Part shown: positions 23,440 to 35,059 of the stretch, piece by piece
Layout of the letters: the number at the start of each line of letters is the position of its first letter
Numbering within the stretch: the first letter of the stretch is position 1
Origin: Siphonodentalium dalli
Lineage: Eukaryota > Mollusca > Scaphopoda > Gadilida > Siphonodentaliidae
DNA length: 64,000 nt
Direction: 5' to 3'
NCBI GenBank assembly: GCA_032622095.1
Contig: CP136069.1
Location: 183,259,122-183,323,121, forward strand
The notes under the pieces: generated by a model
The model's database searches: none
The model's input: the letters and a program-made list of their open reading frames with translations, nothing else
What the model was told of the DNA's origin: nothing
Position numbers and translations under genes: made by a program

Positions 23440-23815
23440 TATAAGCTCGCGATAAGCTCGCAGAAGATGAATTTTGTGAGCTCGCAGCGAGCGTGTAATT
23501 TGGAACTATAGCGAGCTCCCTGCGAACTCACTGCGAGCTCTCGAGCTTGTTGCGAGCTCCCTGCGAGCTCTCTGCGAGCTTCCTGCATGCTCGCTGCGAG
23601 CGAGCTTCCTGTGTGCTTCCTGCGAGCTCGCTGCGAGCTCTCTGCAAACTCTCTGCGAGCTCCCTGCGAGCTCCCTGCGAACACCTTGCGAGCTCATTGC
23701 GAGCTTATTGTAAACTTCTGCGAGCTTACTGCGAACTCTTGCGAGCTTATTGCAAACTTTTGCGACCTTACTGCCTTCTCTTGCGAGCTCAATGTAAACT
23801 CCTGCGAGCTCCCAT
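23440..23815. repeat. GCGAGCTC-type short minisatellite
   Basis: Units of about 15 bp such as CTCCCTGCGAG and CTCTCTGCGAG degrade to TGCGAGCTTATTGTAAAC toward the right. It is GC-rich compared with its flanks. Open frames on both strands (for example ELAGSSQRARR) arise only from the repeat. Confidence 0.85.
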
Positions 23816-23819
23816 GATA

Positions 23820-24105
23820 CAAAAGACACAGGTTAGGTATCAGTGAAAAACATTCTATCCTCTATATCTTCGTGTCCAGTTCTATATGGAATTATTATTG
23901 TAAATTTGTCTTCAAACTGTTCGGTTATAACTCAATCATAAGCTTAATCAAAACATGAGTTATTTCTTATAATTTAATCAGTCATTTCGCAGCAGAACCG
24001 CCATAAGTCGAAGGAAGAAGTAAAACAGGCGAAAAACAGTGACATTATTTCCAAAGAAAAGTTAGAAAACCTCACATAAAGTTGAAACAGACACATTTCA
24101 CTCTG
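23820..24105. other. Intron sequence, nothing recognised
   Basis: AT-rich, no supported feature. Confidence 0.35.
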
Positions 24106-24110
24106 ACCTA

Positions 24111-24216
24111 CAGTAATGCCCTAATTAATCGACTCTTTAACTACAGCAGAATTATGGGTAACTTTTCAGGATTTAGTCCGAAATATGGCTTGTTGCCATT
24201 CATCGGAAAGCTCTCG
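24111..24216. repeat. Family D MITE, left half only
   Basis: Starts CAGTAATGCCCTAATTAATC after a TA and runs to GGAAAGCTCTCG, then stops at unrelated sequence. The complementary arm is missing. Confidence 0.8.
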
Positions 24217-24278
24217 CAGTCCTACCCAAAGGAATTCTGATGCAATAGCAAAATTCCTTTTTAAAATGGTAGCAAGTA

Positions 24279-24489
24279 CAGTAATGCCATAAATAATCGA
24301 CTCCTTAACCTCAGCAGAATTATGGGTAACTTTTCAGGATTTAGTCGGAAATATGGCTTGTTGCCATTCATCGGAAAGCTCTCAGTGAGAGCTTTCCGAT
24401 GAATGGCAACAAGCCATATTTCCGACTAAATCCTGAAAAATTCCCCATAATCTGCTGTGGTTAAGGGGTCGATTATTTAGGGCATTACT
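24279..24489. repeat. Family D foldback MITE, full length
   Basis: Near-perfect palindrome starting CAGTAATGCCATAAATAATC, with its centre at CTCTCAGTGAGAG. It ends GGGCATTACT with one substitution before the flanking TA. Confidence 0.87.
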
Positions 24490-24722
24490 TTATCAAATAG
24501 TGTTCATGTACATTTTTAGGCATGTGGTCATATCACTCGATGTTGCTGTCATTTCTGTTGTGGAAAGTAATCAAGAAATTCAGGTTATCACGAAATAACC
24601 TTAATGGCTAAATGTGTGACAACCAATTGTTTTATAGCATTCGGGGATGGACAGCTTATGATTAAATTAACAGGGTATACATATAATTTTGGAATAAAAT
24701 TCAGGCTAAACATATAATTTTG

Positions 24723-25122
24723 TTAACCCTTTACCCAACAGAAGGGCCCTGTGCCAATGCATTCTCTTATATATGCGAGTCGACCATAGGTCGCCTCACA
24801 TATATAAGAGAATGCATTGGCTTAACACATTAAAAATTATAAAATTGTTAAAGAATGTAAGAAAAAATGGTAAAAAGTGTTAAAACAAATTTGTTTTTAG
24901 GCCAATGCATTCTCTTATATATGCGAGGCGACCTATGGTCGACTCGCATATATAAGAGAATGCATTGGCACAGGGCATAACTGTAACTATCACAATGTGG
25001 TCAAGGAGCCGGTTCAAATGATATCCATATTTGTATGGTTTTATTGAGACAGACCGAAGATATTTTAGGCTGTTGAAGCTTTATTTGGCCGGTTTTGGCC
25101 GGTTTGTTGGGTAAAGTGTTAA
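24723..25122. repeat. Family A TTAA MITE, reverse orientation
   Basis: TTAA at 24723-24726 and 25119-25122, CCCTTTACCCAACAG termini and two hairpins. The right end lies 57 bp before the acceptor of exon 25180. Confidence 0.9.
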
Positions 25123-25179
25123 TAGAAATCAGGCTATGGATATATTTTTTGGCATTGTATTCCTTTCTCTGTACTTCAG

Positions 25180-25358
25180 CACGGGATATATGGAAGAAAA
25201 GGTATTTTGAAGAGAAGAAGAAAACTCCGTCCTTAGAAGAGCAGTGCAACAAGTTACGACAAGAGCTGGATGCGATTCATCGGAAGCTCATGTCAACCTT
25301 GGAAGGCGGAGCTAAAGAGCGACATGTCAGGGTCACTGACAAGAAACCATCAAAGAAG
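25180..25358 (+). CDS. SPATA1: SPATA1-like gene, WKKRYFEEKKKTP exon
   Basis: The acceptor is TCTGTACTTCAG ending at 25179. The leading CA completes Ala with the G from exon 13054. It encodes ARDIWKKRYFEEKKKTPSLE, then a helix (NKLRQELDAIHRKLMSTLE) and a basic tail to KKPSKK. The aromatic-basic block followed by LEEQCNKLRQEL is the most recognisable SPATA1-family segment. The end is uncertain. AAG|GTTGGT at 25358/25359 is the only early GT that keeps phase 0 for exon 31398, but it is a weak donor. The frame stays open to a TAA at 25559-25561, and the sequence to about 25470 still looks coding (rich in S, T, N, D), so a longer exon or an intron-retaining form is possible. Confidence 0.78.
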
Positions 25359-25583
25359 GTTGGTGTTGAGCTACCCCAGTTAAAGTTTGATGCAGGTGAC
25401 AGTCCGCGAACGGATGCGTCAACAAACACGGGTCATGGCTCAACAAACACGGGGAACAGCCGTGATCCTCATGACTTGAACTTGAGCATTAACTTATTGT
25501 TTGATGGCAAGAAATTGGTTTATTCAAAGGACAATAAGAGGCCCTTTTTAAGACAATCTTAACAATGAGACTGGTAGATTGAT

Positions 25584-25800
25584 TTAAAACCCTTTCAGTG
25601 CCAAGTCTGATTTTTGTATCAACCCATATTTCCTTGATTATTTTTCAAATTTATTGATTATAATAATGTGATACATTGATTGAAAGAGCTCTAAGAGCTC
25701 TTTCCATCAATGCATCACATTATTATAATCAATAAATTTGAAAAATTATTAAGGAAATATGGGTTGATACAAAAATCGGACTTGGCACTGAAAGGGTTAA
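25584..25800. repeat. Family B-related TTAA foldback element
   Basis: Inverted ends CCCTTTCAGTGCCAAGTC and GGACTTGGCACTGAAAGGG, and a long hairpin built from TTCAAATTTATTGATTATAA. The centre is GAGCTCTAAGAGCTC. Unlike families A to C it lacks the GCCAATGCATTCTC core. The left TTAA is followed by extra A. Confidence 0.78.
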
Positions 25801-25806
25801 TATAAT

Positions 25807-27030
25807 TAACCCTTTGATAGGGTTTGTGCTGGCCGGCAAGTTTTATTTTGCAAAGTTTTTAGATATTTTAAATTATTTCGTTATTTTTTCAAAATCTTTG
25901 ACAGAACCGAACAATCAATATATGAACATTGAGACAATTTCAGCAATTTAAAACTCTTTTTAAATTAATCAAAACAAAATAAATAAAAAAAAGATGCAAA
26001 ACACAATAAGAAACAACAAAGAAATAAAAACACAAAAACGATTATCTTTTATATAATAAATTTTAGAGAAAATTTACATTGAAAATTTACATTGAAGAAT
26101 TGACAAATTTGTAAGAATATGTATATATTGTAATTGCGACTATAATCATCACTGTTTTGAGAAGAAAGTATGCATTAGCTGTGGTCAGTAGCAATATATT
26201 TTTGCAAAATTAGTATTGAAACACATGTAAAACAATCGGTACTATTCCCAAGGTATTGGTGGTTATAAAATCCTCAGTGTATATGAATGCATGACACTGA
26301 TGCCAAAGGCTGGGGTATTATGCGTGTGATAAGTTTTGAGTTTAATACTAAAGATGCCTTGAAATGAAGCAATCCTGCCATTGCAACAATATCAAAACTG
26401 TATATGTCCTAGCATTATGTGCCTGCTGATGCCAGTGTAAATTTAATATTTGTGGCTATATCTAAGGGTCTGTAGATGGAGACACTTCAAAATAAATATT
26501 TGTATATTATAATCTTATTATTGATAGGGCAAAAGTCATGTCTCAGTGAAACTCGACCAAAGAAGTCTTTCTTATTTATTCGTATTTGTTATAATTTGTA
26601 TAATAATATATAATAGATAGGTTTATATTTATATATTCTGGATTTTCAAGATATCAGTATTGGATACCACTAAAGAACTTGAGGTGGCAAAAACTAAATA
26701 TTACTGCCATTTGATGTTTGAACAGGGAAATAAAAATCAGATTCACAAGAAATGTTCTCAATCGTCCATGAAATATTACTTCATTGATATAATCATAGAT
26801 CAGTTGAAAAATACTATTTCTGCCAATGTAGAATTCTGCTATGAACTTAAGTCTATGTACTAATAAAGGCATATAACAACTTGATGAATGGCCCCAAGTA
26901 CAACTGGCTAAATCATGATAACGTTTGTGATCCCGATACAAGTTTTGTCAGATCAGTAATTCAATTTAGAGTTCAAGCAAGTATATAATACCCATACAGA
27001 TGATTACTTTTACGTCAGATATTCTCAGAA
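25807..27030. other. Intron sequence, one MITE-like end, otherwise nothing recognised
   Basis: Begins with a solitary TTAACCCTTTGATAGGG that has no matching right end. The rest is AT-rich, with an A-rich tract near 25970-26040. Open frames at 26654-26941 have no coding character. Confidence 0.4.
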
Positions 27031-27035
27031 ATCGA

Positions 27036-27435
27036 TTAACCCTTTACCCAACAAACCGGCCAAAACCGACCAAATAAAGCTTCAACAGCCTAAAATATCT
27101 TCGGTCTGTCTCAATAGAACCATACAAATATGAATATCATTGGAACCGGCTCCTTGACCACATTGTGATAATTACAGTTATGCCCTGTGCCAATGCATTC
27201 TCTTATATATGCGAGTCGACCATAGGTCGCCTCGCATATATAAGAGAATGCATTGGCCTAAAAATAATCTTTTTTTAACACTTTTTACCATTTTTTCTTA
27301 CATTCTTTAACAATTTTATAATTTTTAATGTGTTAAGCCAATGCATTCTCTTATATATGCGAGGCGACCTATGGTCGACTCGCATATATAAGAGAATGCA
27401 TTGGTACAGGGCCGTTCTGTTGGGTAAAGGGTTAA
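27036..27435. repeat. Family A TTAA MITE
   Basis: TTAA at 27036-27039 and 27432-27435. Full-length two-hairpin form, close in sequence to the copy at 22393. Confidence 0.9.
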
Positions 27436-27619
27436 GGCCTACAAGTGCTTGCATTTGCCTTGCCATCTTGAAACTATCAAGTAATCACATGGCAGTAACA
27501 TTTTGTTACTATCACTCCAAAACTTTTAAGTGACTCTCACCTCTATAGTATTTTGTATAAAAATTATGTTTGTAAAATATATGCAAAATTTTGTAATACC
27601 AAAGACAATAGCACTAGTA

Positions 27620-29250
27620 TTAATTGACATTTTCCCATTGAATGTTTTATACACCCTTTTGAAAAAGGTCATATTTTTATGTAATCAGTCTGTCTGTCTG
27701 TTAACATTTTTGGTTTCCGATCGATAACTCTTGTTCAGATTATTTGATCTGAACCAAAGTTGGTACGTGTATTTCCCAGCCAAAGATACACACCAAGTTC
27801 AAATATGGGTTACTTCCAATTATTTTTACATGAGTTATATCCCTTTTTGTCCCCCGAATTTTTTTATTTTCGGGGCACTATAGAAATGGGCTCCGTCCGT
27901 CCGTTGTACCGTCCATCCATCCGTCACACTTTTGAGTACCTTCATGGTGTAATCATCTCCTCCTACAGATTTCATCCCAGAGATTTGAAACTTCAGAATA
28001 TTGTTGCCCATATATTGAAGATGTGCAACATGTATTATTGATAACGGAAAAATTATTTTTTGACGGTGTTATTAACCCTTTTTGACTTTGAAAATTTCAA
28101 CATTTTTTTTAATTTTCAGTATGAGGGTACCTTCATGGTGTAATCAACTCCTCCTACAGTTTTCTTCCTAGAGATTTGAAACTTCAGAATACTGTTGCCC
28201 ATATATTGAAGATGTGCAACATGTATTATTGATGACAGAAAAAATATTTTATGACAGAGTTATTAATCCTTTTCGACTTAGAAAATTTCAACATTTTTTA
28301 GAATTTTCTGTATAAGGGTACCTTCATGGTGTAATCAACTCCTCTTACAGTTTTGATCGTAGATATTTTAAACTTCAGAGTATTGTTACCCACATATTGG
28401 AGATGTGCAACATGTATATAGATGACGGAATTTTATTTTTTTACGGAGTTATTAACCCTTTTCGTCTTAGAAAATTTCAACATTTTTTATAATTTTCTGT
28501 ATAAGGGTACCTTCATGGTGTAATCAACTCCTCTTACAGTTTTGATCGTAGATATTTTAAACTTCAGAGTATTGTTACCCACATATTGGAGATGTGCAAC
28601 ATGTATATAGATGACGGAATTTTATTTTTTTACGGAGTTATTAACCCTTTTCGTCTTAGAAAATTTCAACATTTTTTATAATTTTCTGTATAAGGGTACC
28701 TTCATGGTGTAATCAACTCCTCCTACAGTTTTGATCGTAGATATTTGAGACTTTTCAGAGAATTGTTACCCACATATCGGAGATGTGCAACATGTATATA
28801 GATGATGGAAAAATTATTTTTTTACGGAATTATTAACCCTTTTGACTTAGAACATTTTTTTAAATTTCTTTAACAAAGCGGCATCGACTTGGCACGTTTT
28901 CGGGGGGACACTGTGGTTGGCTGACCTTTTATTCGACTTAGAATTTTATTGCCTGTTAATATTTTTGGTTTCCGACCGATAACTTCAGTTTGGATTATTT
29001 GATCTGAACCAAAGCTGCTCTGTGTTTTTCCCAGCTAAAATTAACAGGCCAAGTTCAAATATGGGTTCTGTCTAAATATTTTCACATAAGTTACGGCCCA
29101 TTTTTGACTTACAGTTTGACTGCGTTTTGGCATTGAAATTATGAGTATATCAGATAATCTTTGCTCAAATTATTATTTTATTTTGCGGTAGTACAATTCA
29201 AAATGGCAAAGGGACGTATTTTCCTAGTGATGCGCTTGTTATATTTCTCA
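27620..29250. repeat. Dispersed repeat copy split by a GTCCCCCGAA-ended element
   Basis: The left part (27640-27848) has CTGTCTGTTAACATTTTTGG, TTATTTGATCTGAACCAAAG and CATGAGTTATATCCC. The right part (28910-29250) repeats similar words and ends GTGATGCGCTTGTTA, like the repeat at 3650. The element at 27849-28909 lies between them. Confidence 0.6.
27849..28909. repeat. Element with GTCCCCCGAA inverted ends holding five 190-bp repeats
   Basis: Starts GTCCCCCGAATTTTT and ends GTTTTCGGGGGGAC, a short terminal inverted repeat. Inside, a unit of about 189-191 bp (GGGTACCTTCATGGTGTAAT, then CTTCAGAGTATTGTTACCC and GTGCAACATGTATA) repeats about five times from 27935 to 28840. The third and fourth units are almost identical. 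No transposase frame is seen. Confidence 0.7.
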
Positions 29251-30335
29251 CTTTTGATCTGTGAACTTACATTATTTTTTAAGTTTAACAAAACCATTAT
29301 GGACATTAGTATACATTTTCTTTAAAAAATATATGTTCTTGTAACAGGAGATATGGGACTCGGAATACATGTTAATGTTAAAGATTTGTGTCGACTTTCT
29401 AAAGAAACTGCACCAACCCATTCACACATTATGGACTCTTATAATAGTGCTGACCCCAACCTTCTTATATACACATACCTCCCTTACTAGTATTATTAAT
29501 GTCTTCCATCTCCTGATGCTATAGTTAGGAATCAGAAACATATCCAGGATTAATTTTATATCTGTAACTGCTATAGGCACCAAAATATTCTGCATCCAAA
29601 TTTTTATGCCAATAAGAATGTCTGTAATGTCTATAATAGTGGTGTATTTTTATAATGGTACCCATAATTAATTTGTTATGTTATATATAGGATTCACTAA
29701 CTTTGTATTTGAGGTACTTGACAGTTAAAAACCATATTCTTTTATGATTTTTTTGTGGCAACAAATTCTTGTTCCCGCAACGCATCATGTAACAAAACCA
29801 AAATTAGTGTGCATCAAAACTGCAGACATGGAAAAAATACATGTAATTGCTATTCACAAAATACCTTCTAATGCAGAATATCTACAAACTGTTGAGTTCA
29901 TTAGCGTAGGTATCTTGATGGCCAAATTCCATAATGAAGTATACGTTACACAAAGTTTGAAACATGACATGTAATATATTTGGAGAGACCTTGACTCAGA
30001 AACAGGCATTCCCAAAAAATTCCTGGATATGTCCCTGCTAGGGATTTAATAAGCATTCCCCTGATGTTTTATATATATTAAATGTATTATCCATTTTCAA
30101 CCCATGCATTATCTCACATTTATCCAATATATATGAACTGTATTATTAGTCAGGTTCAGCCACACATACATGTAACTTGTAACGTGTTACTGTGGTATTG
30201 CAATGGATATGCACTTGGTTGGAAAAGTCATGTGATTTTACAGTGCTGCCAAACCTACAGGTTTGTAGATATTGGCCCAATTTGTAGGAAAACGTGTAAA
30301 CAATAGTCAGTGGTAAAGACAAACTGACCACCGAT
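29251..30335. other. Intron sequence, nothing recognised
   Basis: AT-rich. A 76-codon open frame at 29744-29974 has no splice context or recognisable family. Confidence 0.4.
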
Positions 30336-30339
30336 ACAC

Positions 30340-30584
30340 TTAACCCTTCTATGACTGGAGCTTCCTGAAATTTTGCGAAAACCCTGTGCCAATGCATAGG
30401 GAGCCTCACATACAATGTATATAATAGATTGCATTGGCCTAACAATAATTACCTTGACATTGTAAGCCAGTGTATTCTCTTATATATGCGAGGCTCCGTA
30501 TGATAGATTCGCATATATAAGAGAATGCACTGGCACAGGATCTTTAATGCTGCACCCGTGCAGCTCCTGTCATGAACGGGTTAA
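30340..30584. repeat. Family C TTAA MITE
   Basis: TTAA at both ends and CCCTTCTATGACTGGAGC/GCTCCTGTCATGAACGGG termini. The first hairpin has lost part of its left arm; the second is intact. Confidence 0.82.
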
Positions 30585-30610
30585 TAGGCTTCAAGCAAAA
30601 TAAGCTCTTA

Positions 30611-30823
30611 CAGTAATGTTCTAAATAATCGACTCCTTAACCACAGCAGAATTATGGGTAATTTTTCAGGATTTAGTCAGAAATATGGCTTGTTACCATT
30701 CATCGGAAAGATCTCAGTGAGAGCTTTCTGATGAATAGCAATAAGCCATATTTCCGACTAAATCCTGAAAAGTTACCCATAATTCTGCTGTGGTTAAGGA
30801 GTCGATTATTTAGGGCATTACTG
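30611..30823. repeat. Family D foldback MITE, full length
   Basis: TA-flanked, CAGTAATGTTCTAAATAATC to GGGCATTACTG, with the arms meeting at ATCTCAGTGAGAG. Confidence 0.9.
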
Positions 30824-31390
30824 TACCCTGTGTTCGCTCAGACAAATCACATTCTTATAATGCCTGCAGGTTTCGTATGCTACATGTTGGGCACAAAACG
30901 GTTGGACTATGTACGTGCAGGGGGAATGGTCACTGAGTCAGTTGACTTATGTTGGCAATGGTAACACAAATTACTCACACATGTGGCTAAACCTGGGCTG
31001 TATACATTTTTTTTCCACATATATTTGAAGATGTTATGTTTTATTAACAGGTCTGCAGCTGTTCAGTAGGCTGTATGATGGGGGCAGCTTCCTCCTCCCA
31101 ATTTGACTCAATGAACTTCCCTGTTTGAAAAGTTTTCTGATTTTTATTAGTTCTTTGTTGGGTTTTTATGAAAAATTTGTCAATCTTGGAACACTTTTTT
31201 TTTATTTTATTTGTTTATTTCCAGATATTTCAGGTAATTTATCATTTTGTAATTTTTTTTATTCAAAAAACTCCCAACCTATACCGATCATCAGTCAACG
31301 TTTCAGCTTCATGGCTGTTTATTGTGTAACATACATAATTCTCTTTTATATTTTATATTGTCACCATAATGCCATATATAATATGCTACT
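30824..31390. other. Intron sequence, nothing recognised
   Basis: AT-rich with T-tracts. A 9-nt AG/GT-bracketed segment at 31225-31233 was considered and rejected as an exon. Confidence 0.4.
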
Positions 31391-31397
31391 ATTCCAG

Positions 31398-31496
31398 AAC
31401 AATTATAAACTGCAAGCCATAAAAACTCAGCATGAGATAGAGGATATGAGACGGAGGGTGGAGCATGCTAAAATGAAGCTCACTGCTGAAATGAAG
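31398..31496 (+). CDS. SPATA1: SPATA1-like gene, second coiled-coil exon
   Basis: A 99-bp phase 0-0 exon with acceptor ACTATTCCAG ending at 31397 and donor AAG|GTAGAT at 31497. It encodes 33 residues beginning NNYKLQAIKTQHEIEDMRRR and ending MKLTAEMK. It is a continuous heptad-like charged helix. The QHEIE, RRRVEHAKMKLTAE pattern is shared with the SPATA1 C-terminal family as I recall it. It reads straight into exon 39144, giving TAEMK then LRNQAETELRALRAEL, which is strong internal support for the join. Confidence 0.83.
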
Positions 31497-31549
31497 GTAG
31501 ATGAAAACGCACTGCACACAACACGCAATAACATGGCACCCTGCTCATA

Positions 31550-33335
31550 ATGACACCCATCTCAGTTAAATCTCATGATCAAATCTGTTCATGTTGGATA
31601 GCTGCTTCACAGGAGCAATTTTTGAAAGAAGCTACATGTATAAAATTATATTGCAATGAAATTTACCTTGTATCTTCTTGAGTTCCTCTTATCGGTATAC
31701 TTAGAATTCCAGATTCAATCCAAATCTAGGCCCACTATTCTAAGGCTATTTTCTGTTCCATTTTGTAAGACACATTTTATAGTGAACCGGAAACTCAACA
31801 GTTTTGGAGTTCTTATTATTATTAGGGTGGAGATGGAGTTAAATTTAACTATACTATGAGCAGGTGTCATGTTATAGCTGTCAATGTTTTATAACATTCA
31901 GGTCACCCAGAAATAATTAAACGTCTTATAGATTTATTGCTTGATATCTTTTGATATTAATAAATTATTAACACTATATGTAGCACAATATTTTCTGGTA
32001 ACCAGACTTGTTTTTAAAGACATCCATTCCTCAACAGTCTCGGAGTTTAACCAGCGTATCGGCTCACTGTAGTATAATATAGGGACCAGCCTAGAGGGTG
32101 ACTTGGGAGACATGTTCTTCCTAAATTGTGCCACTTCTCCCTATTTTTGTCTTGGGGGAGAAGTGACCTCTCTCATATATCAGTATGTATATATCCAAAC
32201 AGCATATAGAAAGTGTATTTACTGACTACAATGATAATATTAATGGGCTCTTGTATTGCATAATATTTATTGAATCACACAAATGTGATGTTCGAGAGTA
32301 AATCAAACTTATTTATGACTTCTCCATGATAACAGTCCATTTCTCCCTATAATCTAATAGCTGACTTCTCCCAATTTGAATTCTCAAACTTTTTTGTGAC
32401 TCATAATGAATAAACTTGTATAATGCAGCTATTTCAATAAATTTTACATAAAAATTGACAGCACACAACACCATTTTTTCCTATAAATTAAATAAAATAA
32501 CTCTTGATGGCGGTCATTCTCATTCGGTTATAGGTGATTTGTTCGTGGATGAATGAAGGTCTGCTTGTTTATATTTTTACATGGTTCAGACGCTGTGTTT
32601 TACGAAATAGCGCAGCCTATGTTGTTGAATGATTCAACGGCCGAATCGTGAAATACCAGTTTTCTATTGTGAAGTAAGTTTGTAATATGTATTAAATTCT
32701 TGTGTTCTCAGTTAATTTTGCTCAGTCAAACATAAAGTCCCCTTCTTGTCGGAAAAAAATGAAACTGAAATATTCCTGAAATAACATTTTTTGATTTGAA
32801 AGTTTAAATGTCTGTTTGCGCTCCAAAATTCACATAATATTTGCTTTCGAACTTTTCAAATTATCAAAATATGGCAATAAATAACTGAAATACTTTCTAG
32901 GAGCATGATATGTCGCAGAAAGACTTATTGAAATTATAAAAAAATATAACTTCAAACACAAAAATCGGACCCCAAGCAATATTCCTGCCCCAATTATATT
33001 CAACAAATTCAGGAATCGGAAATGGAATAACACATGACTGGACAGTTACATTGTGTTATCTTAACATGGATCTAATTATAACTTCACGGATTGTTTTCTC
33101 TTAATTTTAATCATCAAAATAATATAATAGGCCTACCATAAACGTTTCAAAGTGACGACCGCTCTAGATTTTCTTCCCATGGTCTACAGGTGCAATTTTT
33201 ACACAACAGGTGATTAAAAACTTTTAACCCGCACACATGAAACGACTTAAAATTTACCAAAAAATAGAAAGAAGCAAAACATGTATATCAACAAATTTGT
33301 TCAGAAATCTTCCACATAGGTATGTTTTGAGATAT
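31550..33335. other. Intron sequence, nothing recognised
   Basis: About 1.8 kb of AT-rich sequence. Minus-strand frames at 31934-32134 and 32830-33033 have no coding character. Confidence 0.4.
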
Positions 33336-33338
33336 CTC

Positions 33339-33987
33339 TTAACCCTTTCATGATGGGAGCTTCTGAATTTTTGCGAAAACCCTGTGCCAATGCATTCTCT
33401 TATATATGCAAGTCGACCATTGGTCACCTCGGATATATAAGAGAATGCATTGGCCTAACAAATGTTATATTATTTTTTATAATTGTTAAAAAATTATAAA
33501 AAATTGTTAAAGAATGTAAGAAACGATGATAAAAAATGATAAAAAGAATGTAAGAAAATAATGATAAAAATTGATAAAGAATGTAAGAAAAAAATGATAA
33601 GATTGCTAAATAGTGTAAGAAAAAAATTATAAAATTGTTAAAGAATATAAGAAAAATGATAAAAATTGTTAAAGAATATAAGAATAGATGATAAAACTTG
33701 TTATAGAATGTAAGAAACAATTATAAAAAATGACAAAAAATTGTTAAAGACTGTATAAGAAAAATTATAAAAAATGATACAAATTTTTAAAGAATGTAAT
33801 AAAAATTGATTAAAAACAGTGTTAAAAATGATAAAAAATTGTTCGGCCAATGCATTCTCTTATATATGCCAGGCGACTTATGGTTTGCATATATAAGAGA
33901 ATGCTATGGTTTGCATATATAAGAGAATGCATTGGCACAGGGTCTTTAATGTTGCATCAGCGCGGCTCCCGTTATGAAACAGGTTAA
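33339..33987. repeat. Family C TTAA MITE with an expanded A-rich spacer
   Basis: TTAA at 33339-33342 and 33984-33987. The ends are CCCTTTCATGATGGGAGC and GCTCCCGTTATGAAACAGG. Between the hairpins the ATTGTTAAAGAATGTAAG word has expanded to about ten degenerate copies (33470-33840). The last hairpin arm is locally duplicated (GGTTTGCATATATAAGAG twice). Confidence 0.82.
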
Positions 33988-35055
33988 CAAATTATGTGTA
34001 CATAATTTTGGGTTTCAAATGAGTATTGGCCGTGAAAGCAAATAAATTTTAACTAAATTTGGGCAGAATCCATGTAGCATTTAATGAAATCAGACATCAT
34101 ATTGAAATATTTTTGCTTTCTTTGATAAAAAGGAGATTTGAACCCAAACTTACTATTTGGAACCTATTGATTATTGCTGTGTTGGATAAACAATGCCCTG
34201 AGGTAAACTCTCAAGTGTCAGAATAGTGCTTTGGTGTTTTTATCTAATCAGGCACTGTGATAATGTAAACACAATTTCTGTTTGTATAAAAAGATTGTAG
34301 AGATGATAATATTTTTATTGATGCTGCCCCTGTTATTGGCTGTATTTGCTGCTTTAAAAAAATTATTTGAACACTATTGTGTGGCTTTAAATTAAAACAA
34401 CTAATTTAATATTCATACTCTGGAATGTCTGCTCTGAGACAGGGTGACCTGACTGTTCTTTGCTGCAGTGAGCTTTCATTTAGAACATTGTGTAACAATT
34501 ACAGAAAGCATTTACAATTTGATTTTTGAGCACTTTGAAGCACACATTATTACCATTTGACTTTGAGTTCCATGTTCTATTTTACAATTATTTCTGGGTT
34601 GATTTGATTGTTTTGTTAATTTTTGTCACACATTTAATAGTTTTCATTTTTTTATTGAGTTATATATTAAAACTCAAAGATACTATTTTTCATGATTCTT
34701 TTGTTGAAATATCTGAACTTCCATAGGAGATAACATGGTTTTTATTTTTGAAAAAAAAAGATAAGCTGGTTAAATGTGGCTTAATTTCCCATAAATGTTA
34801 TCAAGAACTACAATTTAAAACTTTGTTCAAGATACATACACTGATGCCTACTGAATATGCACTGTTGCAGTTGACAGTTTTGATAAGTAAGAGACTCATT
34901 GATGAGTAGTTACATGATTCCCATTGATTCATTTGTAGAGATGTTCAACTTATAAGTTCCAACATTCCTACAATTGAAATCTTTTTGCTGTATGTTGTCT
35001 GCTTATATATGTCACCCCTACAAATAAAGAATGAATCATTCCAATGTATACTCTA
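33988..35055. other. Intron sequence, nothing recognised
   Basis: AT-rich, with no supported exon or repeat. Confidence 0.4.
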
Positions 35056-35059
35056 GTAC

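Noticed and set aside
23439-23846. Overlapping frames encoding Ala/Arg/Ser- or Cys/Leu-rich repeats
   Set aside because: They read the GCGAGCTC minisatellite in different frames and show no coding constraint.
29744-29974. 76-codon plus-strand frame in an intron
   Set aside because: No splice sites, domain or conservation signal; length is within chance expectation for 64 kb of AT-rich DNA.
31225-31233. 9-nt segment ATATTTCAG between TTTATTTCCAG and GTAATT, phase 0
   Set aside because: The splice-site-like borders and compatible phase are noted, but a 9-nt exon is very rare and such AG...GT pairs arise often by chance in T-rich introns.
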